Below are positions 1-7,749 of a stretch of DNA of 64,000 nucleotides, in pieces. The notes beneath the pieces were generated by a model, which ran no database searches, was not told where the DNA came from, and worked only from the letters and a program-made list of their open reading frames with translations. The stretch covers positions 62,001 through 126,000 of the forward strand of contig NZ_JALPRE010000018.1 of NCBI RefSeq assembly GCF_023195925.1. The letters run 5' to 3'. Positions within the stretch are counted from its first letter, which is position 1; each line of letters starts with the position of its first letter. The translations under genes and the position numbers were made by a program. This stretch comes from Aquimarina acroporae. GTDB lineage: Bacteria; Bacteroidota; Bacteroidia; Flavobacteriales; Flavobacteriaceae.

Positions 1-298
1 CAGTGTTTTTTACCTCTTTTTCAAGTTTTCTGAGCTCTTTTTTATTCAGGAGTAACTTACGTTCACTTTTTGGATTGTGATTAAAATATGTCGCATGCGA
101 ATATTCTTCAATATGCATGTTGATAACGAAAAGTTCATTGTTGTTGAATTCACAAAAGCTTTCGGCGATATTTGCTTTTCCTTCTCGAATTGCCTTAATT
201 TCTGTTCCTGCTAGTTTTATTCCAGCAGTGTATTTGTCAAGGAATTCATATTCGAATTTTGCTTTTCGATTTAATATGTTGATTTTGTTTGGATTCAT
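1..298 (-). CDS. smpB: SsrA-binding protein SmpB (partial, C-terminus outside window)
   Basis: The minus strand read from the ATG at 298 stays open to the window edge, giving the first 99 residues of a protein of about 150. It matches SmpB closely: an N-terminal NRKAKFEYEFL stretch, then AGIKLAGTEIKAIREGKANI, an INMHIEEYSHATYFNH segment, and RKLLLNKKELRKLE at the cut edge. SmpB binds tmRNA and delivers it to stalled ribosomes for trans-translation. An 84-residue open frame on the opposite strand (117-371) is a shadow of this gene. The remaining third, including the basic C-terminal tail that enters the decoding centre, is not visible. The identification rests on family sequence knowledge and is firm despite the truncation. 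Confidence 0.95.
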   Translation of the reverse strand, partial: MNPNKINILNRKAKFEYEFLDKYTAGIKLAGTEIKAIREGKANIAESFCEFNNNELFVINMHIEEYSHATYFNHNPKSERKLLLNKKELRKLEKEVKNT

Positions 299-378
299 TG
301 TGATAATAAAAGGCTTACAAAAGTACAAAGCTTTCTGTAAAGAAAGCTTCGAATCAAACATGATTATTTAAAAAGTCA

Positions 379-735
379 TTAAGGTTCTTGAAACTGGATA
401 GTTGCGATTTTTCCATCTGCACTTAGCTGAACTTCCATAAGCAAGCTAATTTTATCAAATTCTGCAGTATAGCTGTTAACTCCTTCTGCGGTTTCCACAA
501 ATATTAGATTTTTTAAATTGCCAAACTGTGTATAACATCCATTTACAAAACGAGTAATCCCTTCTTTTGTCATAGCTTCTTGCATTTCAGTAGTATACAA
601 GTTGAAAACAGCATCAACATTTTGAGCATTAAAGTTTTCTTGAAATATTTCCAGTGTTTTATTGTAAGTAGCCTCATCTTGGCAAAATGTAGTATGTGCA
701 TAGAGGCAGATTAAAAGTAATAATATGTGTTTCAT
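379..735 (-). CDS. Secreted DUF3887-like protein
   Basis: A small exported protein of about 118 residues. The frame is open to 765, but the ATG at 735 is preferred because it begins directly with a signal peptide (MKHILLLLICLYAHTTFC, then QDEA). The mature part has a helical start with NAQNVDAVFNLYTTEMQEAM, followed by beta-rich sequence ending in the LSADGKIATIQFQ type of strand. This resembles DUF3887/NTF2-like domains, which often precede secreted hydrolases. Here the domain stands alone. No catalytic residues can be named. It lies just upstream of the smpB start on the same strand. Assignment to DUF3887 is from general resemblance; function is unknown. Confidence 0.7.
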   Translation of the reverse strand: MKHILLLLICLYAHTTFCQDEATYNKTLEIFQENFNAQNVDAVFNLYTTEMQEAMTKEGITRFVNGCYTQFGNLKNLIFVETAEGVNSYTAEFDKISLLMEVQLSADGKIATIQFQEP

Positions 736-961
736 GTGGTTTGTTATTTTGGGATCTTTACACATGCAAAATAATTATCTTTTTTTAGAAATTGAAAAAA
801 TAGATTTAAAAAAGAATGCTGGGCAGTCACATTTGCAATTTTTGTAACAACAAGAAAATCTTATAATTACGTCGTAAAAATATAACCACATGTTAGTTTA
901 ACAAAAATGTTACAACTAATGCAGGTATAAAGTTTAATTTTAATCCCAAAAAGGAGAGGAT

Positions 962-1714
962 ATGAAAAGTTTTTTAGCCGCATGTGCATTTGTGATTGTT
1001 TATGCATTTTCTTTGACAGAGACTCAGTTTACTGCCCAAAACATTGTAGATAAGGCCATAGAAAATTCTGGTGGCGCTAGATATGACCAAGCAATTATTC
1101 ATTTTACGTTTAGAGGAAAGCAATATAGAAGTAAAAGGGATGAAGGTGTTTATCGATTGGAAAGATTTGTTGAAGGACCGCGTGGTGTTGTCCATGATGT
1201 GGTTAGTAATTCAGGTTTACAAAGAACAATAGAAAATTGCCCAATTATAGTGGCCGATTCTTTAACAACTAGAATTAGTGATGGAGTGAATTCGGTACAT
1301 TATTTTGCAGGATTGCCTTATGGGCTTAATGCTCCGGCTGTAAATAAAGAATTGGTAGGTGAATCTAAGATAAAAGGCACAAAATATTATAAGGTTAAAG
1401 TTACTTTTGATCAAGAGGGAGGCGGAACAGATTATGATGATGAATTTTTGTATTGGATTCATAAGGAAAACTTCACCATAGATTATTTGGCTTATAAATA
1501 TGCAGTAAATGGGGGCGGAATTAGATTTCGAGAAGCTTACAACCCAAGGGTAGTAAACGGAATACGTTTTGTAGATTATAATAATTACAAAACAGACGAT
1601 CTTAGTAAATCATTAACTGATCTTGATGTTTTATTTGAAAAGAAGCAACTTAAGTTGCTTTCTAAAATTGAGTTAGAGGATATATATGTATACGTAGAGA
1701 AAGAATGTTGCTAA
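962..1714 (+). CDS. Secreted DUF6503-like protein with LolA-type fold
   Basis: An exported protein of 250 residues with a signal sequence in the first 20 or so residues. The mature part is beta-rich and resembles the flavobacterial DUF6503 group, which I think of as LolA/LolB-like shells: an AQNIVDKAIENSGG start, repeated Tyr/Arg-rich strands, then EFLYWIHKENFTIDYLAYKY and NGIRFVDYNNYK. Such proteins are thought to handle lipid or act in the periplasm, but the role is not known. The ATG has an unusually good Shine-Dalgarno sequence for this phylum (AAGGAG at 951-956, five bases before the start). The stop codon overlaps the end of the convergent histidine phosphatase gene by four bases. Confidence 0.75.
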   Translation: MKSFLAACAFVIVYAFSLTETQFTAQNIVDKAIENSGGARYDQAIIHFTFRGKQYRSKRDEGVYRLERFVEGPRGVVHDVVSNSGLQRTIENCPIIVADSLTTRISDGVNSVHYFAGLPYGLNAPAVNKELVGESKIKGTKYYKVKVTFDQEGGGTDYDDEFLYWIHKENFTIDYLAYKYAVNGGGIRFREAYNPRVVNGIRFVDYNNYKTDDLSKSLTDLDVLFEKKQLKLLSKIELEDIYVYVEKECC

Positions 1715-2220
1715 TTAATAGTAAGAAGAATATCTACTATGCCATCGTTTTCTATAGTAACGATAAACATTTTTCCATAAATCGATTCATCTATACCTTG
1801 GTATTTTTCTTCACCAAGAATTTTATTTACAAATGCTGGAGTGGTGTTGCTATGTCCAACTATTACTGAGGTTTTTCCTTTGGTAAGCTTTTGAAAATCT
1901 GAGTTGTATAAATTTCTAGGATCGTAAATAGTCAATTCAAGGTTTTTAGAATCAGCAATGGGTTTCGCTGTGTTTTTCGTTCGGGTATAATCTGTACTAA
2001 ATACCATGTCAATCTTGGTGTCCTGAAGTACTTCGGCCCATTTTAATGCTCTTTGCATACCTTCTTTGGTTAACTCAGGATTTCTATCCTTAGGATTCGA
2101 AGTAACTTTTTCGGCATGGCGAATGAAAAAATAAGTGGTTTTAGCTCCAGAATCATTGTTTTGTGCAGTACTAACAAAAGAGATAAGGAAAATGGATAGT
2201 ATAGTAACAACTCTCATCAT
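1711..2220 (-). CDS. Histidine phosphatase family protein (SixA-like), secreted
   Basis: A branch-1 histidine phosphatase of about 169 residues. The catalytic RHAEK motif follows the signal peptide and a YFFI strand. A second histidine comes in VIVGHSNTTP, and the ERT-type region is seen as FSTDYTRTKNTAKP. The enzyme would form a phosphohistidine on the RHAE histidine; the substrate is unknown, and the N-terminal signal (MRVVTILSIFLISFVSTAQ) places it in the periplasm. The longest frame begins at 2256, but the paired ATGs at 2220/2217 are preferred because they start the signal peptide and leave the small upstream gene (ending at 2232) intact. The length is that of compact SixA-like members rather than phosphoglycerate mutase. 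Confidence 0.85.
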   Translation of the reverse strand: MMRVVTILSIFLISFVSTAQNNDSGAKTTYFFIRHAEKVTSNPKDRNPELTKEGMQRALKWAEVLQDTKIDMVFSTDYTRTKNTAKPIADSKNLELTIYDPRNLYNSDFQKLTKGKTSVIVGHSNTTPAFVNKILGEEKYQGIDESIYGKMFIVTIENDGIVDILLTIN

Positions 2221-2231
2221 AGGGTTTAAAA

Positions 2232-2369
2232 TTAGTCTAACATGCCCATTTTCCAAATCACAACGATCATTGAAAGAATAGCGATAATAAAAAATCCTAT
2301 ATAAATATATGAGCTTCTCTTTTTATGAGAAGATCCTAAATCACCAGAAGACTTCATATGGCCAGGCAT
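2232..2369 (-). CDS. Small single-pass membrane protein, 45 residues
   Basis: A short frame from the ATG at 2369 encodes 45 residues. The first 20 are hydrophilic and basic (MPGHMKSSGDLGSSHKKRSS). They are followed by one strongly hydrophobic segment (YIYIGFFIIAILSMIVVIW) and a short tail KMGMLD. The charge pattern suits a membrane anchor with the N-terminus inside. It ends 11 bases before the chosen start of the histidine phosphatase on the same strand, so the two may be cotranscribed. An internal ATG at 2357 is an alternative start. I recognise no family. A transmembrane segment can occur by chance in AT-rich DNA, so confidence is moderate. Confidence 0.5.
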   Translation of the reverse strand: MPGHMKSSGDLGSSHKKRSSYIYIGFFIIAILSMIVVIWKMGMLD

Positions 2370-2413
2370 TAAGTGGTTGTATGTTTATATAAGACGGTAG
2401 AAAATAGATAGTG

Positions 2414-2896
2414 TTACACTTTCTGTGGTTTTAATTGTAAAATTCTTTCTTCAAAATTATTAGCTTCCACAGGTTTTACTACACTTTGAAATAATTTCAT
2501 AAGCTCCTCATGATGGTTCCATCGTTTCTGTTTCAATAAATTGAAATGAATAAATGTACTCCACATCACTGCTTTTAATTCTTGTTTGTTATGATTCCAC
2601 ATTCTTATTTCAACGTGTAACTGATTTTCAGTATGTCTAATCAATTGTGAATCTATAACTACATCTTCCATTACAAGTGCAGGTTTTAAATAGGCAATTT
2701 GATTGGATCCTACAACCCAGCTGATGCCTTGTGTTTTTGCTAACTTAAAAATGTCAAGCTGATAATGTTTCTCGATCTGATCTTCTCTCGCATTAATCAT
2801 GTAGTTGATGTATGATGCATTGTTAAGGTGGTTGAATGGATCACAATCTTGAAATCTGATTTTGGCTTTACTTTCTAATACTTTTGATAATTCCAT
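2414..2896 (-). CDS. Acyl-CoA thioesterase, hotdog fold (4HBT family)
   Basis: A protein of 160 residues with the single-hotdog 4HBT layout. The N-terminal RFQDCDPFNHLNNASYINYM segment holds the Asp of the catalytic loop and the start of the long central helix (AREDQIEKHY). Beta strands follow, such as WVVGSNQIAYLKPALVMEDVV and QLHVEIRMWNHN. Enzymes of this group hydrolyse acyl-CoA thioesters in the cytoplasm; chain-length preference cannot be read from sequence. It lies 49 bases downstream of the TetR regulator gene and has its own copy of the regulator-type palindrome 17 bases before its ATG. This suggests TetR control and a role in fatty-acid or acyl-CoA balance, which is an inference. Confidence 0.85.
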   Translation of the reverse strand: MELSKVLESKAKIRFQDCDPFNHLNNASYINYMINAREDQIEKHYQLDIFKLAKTQGISWVVGSNQIAYLKPALVMEDVVIDSQLIRHTENQLHVEIRMWNHNKQELKAVMWSTFIHFNLLKQKRWNHHEELMKLFQSVVKPVEANNFEERILQLKPQKV

Positions 2897-2912
2897 GTCG
2901 ATTTGTTTAGTA

Positions 2913-2930
2913 ATATACCAATCGGTATAT
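2913..2930. promoter_or_regulatory. TetR-type operator upstream of the thioesterase
   Basis: A perfect inverted repeat with 7-base arms, ATATACC and GGTATAT, around a central AATC. It lies 17 bases before the thioesterase ATG. The same core, ATACC-AATC-GGTAT, occurs upstream of the TetR gene at 3579-3592. Paired palindromes of this size are typical TetR-dimer sites. That the neighbouring TetR protein binds here is inferred. Confidence 0.7.
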
Positions 2931-2945
2931 TTTTGGTTAAAAAAA

Positions 2946-3542
2946 TTATTTTTTTAATTCTTTGTGAATCATTTGGTCTATTTGGTCCATAGTGTCTAAC
3001 ATATAGTCATTATCATCCATGGTATGTGTCATAAAAATAGCTCCAGTAATCATACAGTATAGTCTTTTAGAGTATTTCATGGCGTGAACATTTGTTTTAA
3101 TTTCACCTGCTTCTTTTCCTAGTTCAATAAGCTTAGCGAGGTTATTTTGAATTTTGTTTATAGAGAACTTAGCAGATTCAAACAATATATCATTTTGATG
3201 TTTAGAATCTACCGACATATTAATTACTGGGCAACCTCCAATCTCTTGTGTGTAATTGTAATAATTTCTATAAAAATCGGTTACCAGAAATAATTGTTCT
3301 ATAGGAGAAGCGCTTAAAGACTGATGATCTGCGATACGTCTAAGCATTTTCTTCTCAGTTGCTCTAAAGGCTGCTATCGCCAATTCTTCTTTGTTTTTAA
3401 AATTCCCATAAATAGCACCCTTGGTCAGCCCTGTTGCTTTGGTAATATCACTTAAGCTAGTCGCTGCATATCCATTTTTGTTGAAAATTGGAGCCACAGT
3501 TTCAATAATAAACTCTTTGGTTTGTTCTGCTTTAGTTAACAT
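2946..3542 (-). CDS. TetR/AcrR family transcriptional regulator
   Basis: A repressor of 198 residues. The N-terminal helix-turn-helix is plain: ETVAPIFNKNGYAATSLSDI, then TKATGLTKGAIYGNFKNKEEL, which is the classic TetR recognition region. The rest is a helical ligand and dimerisation domain with two cysteines not shared with the family in any way I recognise. The frame extends to a TTG at 3548, but the ATG at 3542 is the natural start. The gene is followed after 49 bases by the acyl-CoA thioesterase, and both genes carry the same palindrome upstream. This points to autoregulation plus control of the thioesterase. The ligand may be an acyl-CoA or fatty acid, inferred only from the neighbour. 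Confidence 0.92.
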   Translation of the reverse strand: MLTKAEQTKEFIIETVAPIFNKNGYAATSLSDITKATGLTKGAIYGNFKNKEELAIAAFRATEKKMLRRIADHQSLSASPIEQLFLVTDFYRNYYNYTQEIGGCPVINMSVDSKHQNDILFESAKFSINKIQNNLAKLIELGKEAGEIKTNVHAMKYSKRLYCMITGAIFMTHTMDDNDYMLDTMDQIDQMIHKELKK

Positions 3543-3578
3543 TATCAAATTAATTATAATTCAAATATATTAAAAAAT

Positions 3579-3592
3579 ATACCAATCGGTAT
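3579..3592. promoter_or_regulatory. TetR-type operator upstream of the regulator gene
   Basis: The second copy of ATACC-AATC-GGTAT, with 5-base arms, lies 37 bases before the TetR ATG. Its 14-base core is identical to the copy before the thioesterase. An autoregulatory site is the simplest reading. Confidence 0.7.
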
Positions 3593-3634
3593 TTTTTTTA
3601 GCAAAAAAATAACACAGCTCTATTTATGTACTAT

Positions 3635-4276
3635 CTAAAAACCTGCTTTATTATAGATGATATCTTGAGGTTCTTTATTGGTGATGCTTCTTGGTAGATC
3701 ACATGCGTTTTCAATGTTAATGTCTTGATACTTAAGTAAAATACTATACTTCTCTAACGCTTTATTAGCTTCCTCGCATCCTACATTTTTGTTACGAACG
3801 TATGCGGTTGTCTTTCTTTTGGGATTATCACTGCGGTTTTCAAAGTCTTTAAATTGACATTTAAGAATTTGTCTGTTTTTGAAGTAAAACCGCTCTTCTA
3901 GGGTTAGGGTAACATTTACCAACTGAAGTTTTCCGTTTTTCTTTCTTTTATAATCTTTGTACCAGATATCATGAGTGGCATATTGGAAAAACAATTCGTC
4001 ATCCCAGATATAAAATTCATCCCTATATTTTACATGTCCTTTGGTGTAGGTATGTATGATATGTTTTAGTTCGGTACCATTGTAATAGAAAGTAAGGGCT
4101 CCCGTCTCTGATGTTTCCTCACAAGAATAATCAGTATGGTGTACCCTTAATGCATTTGAATCCACCAATTCTCTGATAAGAAGATATTTGTTCTTAATAT
4201 CAGACAATGCCCCCTTTTTGCTTTGACCAAAGCCCAGACATGTGCATAGAAGAAGTAATACTATAGTTGGTTTCAT
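3635..4276 (-). CDS. Hypothetical secreted protein
   Basis: A 213-residue protein with a clear signal peptide (MKPTIVLLLLCTCLGFGQ, then SKKGALSD). The rest is rich in Lys, Tyr and aromatic residues with alternating beta-type strands, and has a few scattered cysteines (YSCEETSE, ILKCQF, VGCEEANK, ENACDLP) that could form disulphides after export. I recognise no domain. It stands alone between the TetR gene and clpB on the same strand, separated from clpB by a probable terminator. It is typical of lineage-specific exported proteins in Flavobacteriia. Function unknown. Confidence 0.6.
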   Translation of the reverse strand: MKPTIVLLLLCTCLGFGQSKKGALSDIKNKYLLIRELVDSNALRVHHTDYSCEETSETGALTFYYNGTELKHIIHTYTKGHVKYRDEFYIWDDELFFQYATHDIWYKDYKRKKNGKLQLVNVTLTLEERFYFKNRQILKCQFKDFENRSDNPKRKTTAYVRNKNVGCEEANKALEKYSILLKYQDINIENACDLPRSITNKEPQDIIYNKAGF

Positions 4277-4415
4277 TGAGGGTGCAATGTAAGTAAAACC
4301 TTCTTTTTTTTTAGATTTAGTTATTAACCATTGTAGGAATAAATTTGTTAATATCTACGGTAAAACCGTAATTATACAGAGGTTAAGGGAATAAGGTCAA
4401 CGGTTTTTTGTGTAT

Positions 4416-4464
4416 AAAAAACAAAAGCAATTAACCATTTTTTAAGATTAACTGCTTTGTTTTT
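4416..4464 (-). terminator. Intrinsic terminator after clpB
   Basis: The arms 4416-4434 and 4448-4464 pair over about 16 bases with one bulge. The minus-strand transcript from clpB would end in a U-run encoded by the A-run at the left arm. It lies about 27-75 bases past the clpB stop. Confidence 0.6.
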
Positions 4465-4490
4465 AGCCTTTCTACGGTTTTTTTACTTGA

Positions 4491-7091
4491 TTATGAGACC
4501 AAATTTTCCTGGTTTCTGAATACCATTTTATCATCAAATTCATCTAAAAGGATTGCACTTTCTGTAGAAACTTTGCCTGCCAGAATCTCTTTAGATAATT
4601 CGTTTAAAACCTCCTTTTGAATCGTTCTTTTTACAGGACGGGCACCAAATTCTGGTTGGAATCCTTTTTTAGATAAATAATTGATAGCTTCATCTGTAGC
4701 TTCCAAAGTTATGTTTTGTTGCTCCAGCATTGCAGAAACATTCTTTAATTGAAGCTTTACTATCTCTTTTATATTATCTTGAGTTAACGGTGAGAACATA
4801 ATGATATCATCAATTCTATTCAAAAACTCGGGTCTTACTGCTTGTTTTAAAAGTCCAAGTACGTCTACTTTTGCAGCTTCCATAGCTGTGTCCATATCCT
4901 TAATGCTTTCAAATTTTTCTTGTATAATATGACTTCCCATATTACTGGTCATAATAATAATGGTATTTCTAAAATCTGCGGTTCTACCTTTATTATCAGT
5001 TAATCGTCCTTCATCCAAAACCTGAAGTAAAACATTAAAAGTATCGGGATGTGCTTTTTCAATTTCATCCAACAATACAACAGAATAAGGTTTTCTTCTT
5101 ACAGCTTCGGTTAACTGTCCGCCTTCATCATACCCTACATATCCTGGAGGTGCTCCTACCAATCTACTTACTGCATGTCTTTCCTGGTATTCGCTCATGT
5201 CGATACGGGTCATGGCGCTTTCATCGTTGAATAGATAATCTGCGAGAGCTTTTGCAAGCTCAGTTTTTCCAATACCTGTGGTTCCTAAAAACAGGAAGGA
5301 TCCTATAGGTTTTTTCTGATCTTGTAAACCAGCTCTGCTACGTCTCACTGCATCACTTACCGCTTGAATAGCTTCTTTTTGACCAACTACGCGTTTTTGC
5401 AATTCATTTTCCAGAACCAGCAGTTTTTCTCGTTCGCTTTGTAGCATTTTGGTAACGGGGATACCTGTCCATTTCGCAACCACTTCTGCGATATCATCAT
5501 TGGTAACTTCTTCTTTAATCAACGAAGTGTGATCCTGCTGTGCTTCCAATTGTTTTTGAAGGTCTTCAAGCTTTTCCTGGGCCTCTTTAATTTTACCATA
5601 TCGTATTTCGGCTACTTTACCATAATCACCGTTACGTTCTGCTTTTTCTGCCTCGAGTTTGAATTCTTCTATATCCTTTTTGGTGTTTTGAATGGCATCT
5701 ACCACTTCTTTCTCACTTTGCCATTTGGTAAAGATTTCGTTACGTTCTTCTTTAATGTTAGCCAGATCAGCATTTAGTGCTTTTAATTTGGTTTCGTCAT
5801 TTTCACGCTTTATAGCTTCAATTTCGATTTCCAACTGCATTACCTTTCGGTCTAACACATCAAGTTCTTCTGGTTTAGAATTGATTTCCATTCTTAACTT
5901 TGAAGCCGCTTCATCCATGAGATCTATAGCTTTGTCTGGTAAAAATCTATTAGTAATATAGCGTTGTGATAATTCTACAGCAGCAATAATAGCCTCATCT
6001 TTTATACGAACTTTGTGATGCGTTTCATATTTTTCTTTGATTCCTCTAAGTATAGAAATAGCACTTTCTGTATCAGGTTCGTCTACCGTTACCTTTTGAA
6101 AACGCCTCTCTAATGCTTTGTCTTTTTCAAAATATTTTTGATATTCATCTAGTGTAGTGGCTCCAATGGCTCTTAACTCGCCTCTAGCAAGTGCCGGTTT
6201 TAGAATATTAGCGGCATCCATTGCGCCTTGGCCACCTCCCGCACCGACAAGGGTATGAATTTCATCAATAAATAAAACGATATCACCGTCACTAGTCGTT
6301 ACTTCTTTTACTACCGCTTTTAGACGTTCTTCAAATTCTCCTTTAAATTTAGCACCTGCAATAAGTGCTCCCATATCCAAGGAAAAAATACGTTTATCTT
6401 TCAAGTTTTCTGGAATATCACCAGCAATAATACGATGCGCTAAGCCTTCTGCAATTGCTGTTTTACCAACACCAGGTTCTCCTATAAGCATAGGATTGTT
6501 TTTGGTTCTTCTAGATAAAATTTGCAATATTCTTCGTATCTCTTCATCACGACCAATAACGGGATCTAACTTTCCGCTTTCGGCAAGTTCGTTGAGATTT
6601 TTGGCATATTTGTTTAATGCGTGATAAGTTTCCTCGGCATTTTGTGATGTTACTTTTTCTCCTTTACGAATTTCATGTATCGCTTCGTTCAAATGCTTTT
6701 CGGTAACGCCTTGATCTTTTAAAATTTGAGCAATTTTGCTTTTTGACTTAAAAATAGCGACGATTAAATGTTCGATCGAAACATATTCATCATCCATTTT
6801 TTTTGCAATAATACTAGCTTCATTAAGTGATTTACCAGCTTCTCGGGATAGCTGAAGTTCTCCTCCGGAAACTTTAGGAAAGCTTTCTAAAGTACTATCT
6901 AAAACTTGTTTTAGTAAAGGTAAGTTTACATTTAGTTTTTTTAACAGAAAAGGAAGTACATTTTCATCGACATTAAAAACTCCTTTAAAAATGTGTTCAT
7001 TCTCGATTTGTTGATGTCCAAAGCCTTGCGCCAATTGCTGGGCCTGTTGTATGGCTTCTTGTGATTTTATGGTGAAATTATTAAAATTCAT
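4491..7091 (-). CDS. clpB: ATP-dependent disaggregase chaperone ClpB
   Basis: Full-length ClpB, 866 residues. The order is an N-terminal Clp domain (about 1-145); nucleotide-binding domain 1 with Walker A GEPGVGKT (204-211) and Walker B ending FIDE (271-278); a coiled-coil middle domain (about 405-525); and domain 2 with Walker A GTTGIGKT (603-610), followed by the MSEYQERHAVSRLVGAPPGYVGY region. The presence of the middle domain separates it from ClpA and ClpC. It forms a hexameric ring that works with DnaK to pull proteins out of aggregates in the cytoplasm. It is transcribed alone. I see no CIRCE element in the 198 bases upstream. Several open frames on the opposite strand are shadows. Confidence 0.98.
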   Translation of the reverse strand: MNFNNFTIKSQEAIQQAQQLAQGFGHQQIENEHIFKGVFNVDENVLPFLLKKLNVNLPLLKQVLDSTLESFPKVSGGELQLSREAGKSLNEASIIAKKMDDEYVSIEHLIVAIFKSKSKIAQILKDQGVTEKHLNEAIHEIRKGEKVTSQNAEETYHALNKYAKNLNELAESGKLDPVIGRDEEIRRILQILSRRTKNNPMLIGEPGVGKTAIAEGLAHRIIAGDIPENLKDKRIFSLDMGALIAGAKFKGEFEERLKAVVKEVTTSDGDIVLFIDEIHTLVGAGGGQGAMDAANILKPALARGELRAIGATTLDEYQKYFEKDKALERRFQKVTVDEPDTESAISILRGIKEKYETHHKVRIKDEAIIAAVELSQRYITNRFLPDKAIDLMDEAASKLRMEINSKPEELDVLDRKVMQLEIEIEAIKRENDETKLKALNADLANIKEERNEIFTKWQSEKEVVDAIQNTKKDIEEFKLEAEKAERNGDYGKVAEIRYGKIKEAQEKLEDLQKQLEAQQDHTSLIKEEVTNDDIAEVVAKWTGIPVTKMLQSEREKLLVLENELQKRVVGQKEAIQAVSDAVRRSRAGLQDQKKPIGSFLFLGTTGIGKTELAKALADYLFNDESAMTRIDMSEYQERHAVSRLVGAPPGYVGYDEGGQLTEAVRRKPYSVVLLDEIEKAHPDTFNVLLQVLDEGRLTDNKGRTADFRNTIIIMTSNMGSHIIQEKFESIKDMDTAMEAAKVDVLGLLKQAVRPEFLNRIDDIIMFSPLTQDNIKEIVKLQLKNVSAMLEQQNITLEATDEAINYLSKKGFQPEFGARPVKRTIQKEVLNELSKEILAGKVSTESAILLDEFDDKMVFRNQENLVS

Positions 7092-7289
7092 TTGTTCTTA
7101 TTTTGAGTTCGTTTGATAAGAATCAAATAATATTCCTATTAAATAAATACGTCAAAATGTCCTTAAATCCCTTGGTTTAGCTGACTTTTTGACTGGTGTA
7201 ATATTTTACATTCAGTAACGACCAAAAATAGGTGCTATTTAAATATAGGAATCATTTACTTAAGTTTGTAATAAATTAAAAGAAAAGCA

Positions 7290-7685
7290 ATGGGATTATT
7301 AGGAAAGCTATTTAGCTCTGGAGATGAAAAAGAAAAACAGGAAAAAAAAGCATTGCCTTGGCAAGAACTTACTTCAATAGATCAACTTAACGAGATTGCA
7401 AAAAAGTCTGAAACTAAGACTCAGGCAATATTTAAGCATTCTACGCGATGTGGAATTAGTCGAATGGTGATCCGTAATTTTGAGAGTAGTTTCGATATTG
7501 AGGACAACCAAATTGATTTGTATTATTTGGATCTGTTGAGCTATAGAGATGTTTCATCAGAAATTGCAGCTAGATTTCAAGTATATCATGAATCTCCACA
7601 GTTTATAGTTATAAGAAACGGAGTAACGGTGCATCATGCTTCGCATAGTATGATTACACCACAAGTATTGCATCAATTTGTTTGA
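7290..7685 (+). CDS. ytxJ: Bacillithiol system redox-active protein YtxJ
   Basis: A protein of 131 residues of the YtxJ (DUF2847) family, a thioredoxin-fold protein. The signature is IFKHSTRCGIS, with a single candidate redox cysteine (Cys54) in place of a CxxC pair, followed by the FQVYHESPQFIVIRNG strand region with a cis-Pro-type position. Members are associated with bacillithiol metabolism and probably act as monothiol bacilliredoxin-like enzymes in the cytoplasm. The presence of the gene suggests that this organism uses bacillithiol, an inference. It is a single gene that ends in a strong shared terminator with the convergent lipoprotein gene. Confidence 0.9.
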   Translation: MGLLGKLFSSGDEKEKQEKKALPWQELTSIDQLNEIAKKSETKTQAIFKHSTRCGISRMVIRNFESSFDIEDNQIDLYYLDLLSYRDVSSEIAARFQVYHESPQFIVIRNGVTVHHASHSMITPQVLHQFV

Positions 7686-7694
7686 TATAGATTT

Positions 7695-7736
7695 TAAATA
7701 AAGAAAGAGACTCAAGGGAGTCTCTTTCTTTATTTA
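7695..7736. terminator. Bidirectional intrinsic terminator
   Basis: A perfect 19-base stem (7695-7713 with 7718-7736) around a 4-base AAGG loop, with A- and T-rich flanks on each side. It lies between the convergent ytxJ and lipoprotein genes and can end transcription from either side. Confidence 0.9.
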
Positions 7737-7749
7737 CATACTATTTTGT

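Noticed and set aside
117..371. Plus-strand open frame of 84 residues near the left edge
   Set aside because: It is the shadow of smpB, whose minus-strand translation matches the family strongly. The plus-strand product resembles nothing.
5529..5961. Two overlapping plus-strand frames inside clpB
   Set aside because: Both lie within the coding sequence of clpB on the other strand, in the middle coiled-coil region where Lys- and Glu-rich codons create long antisense frames.
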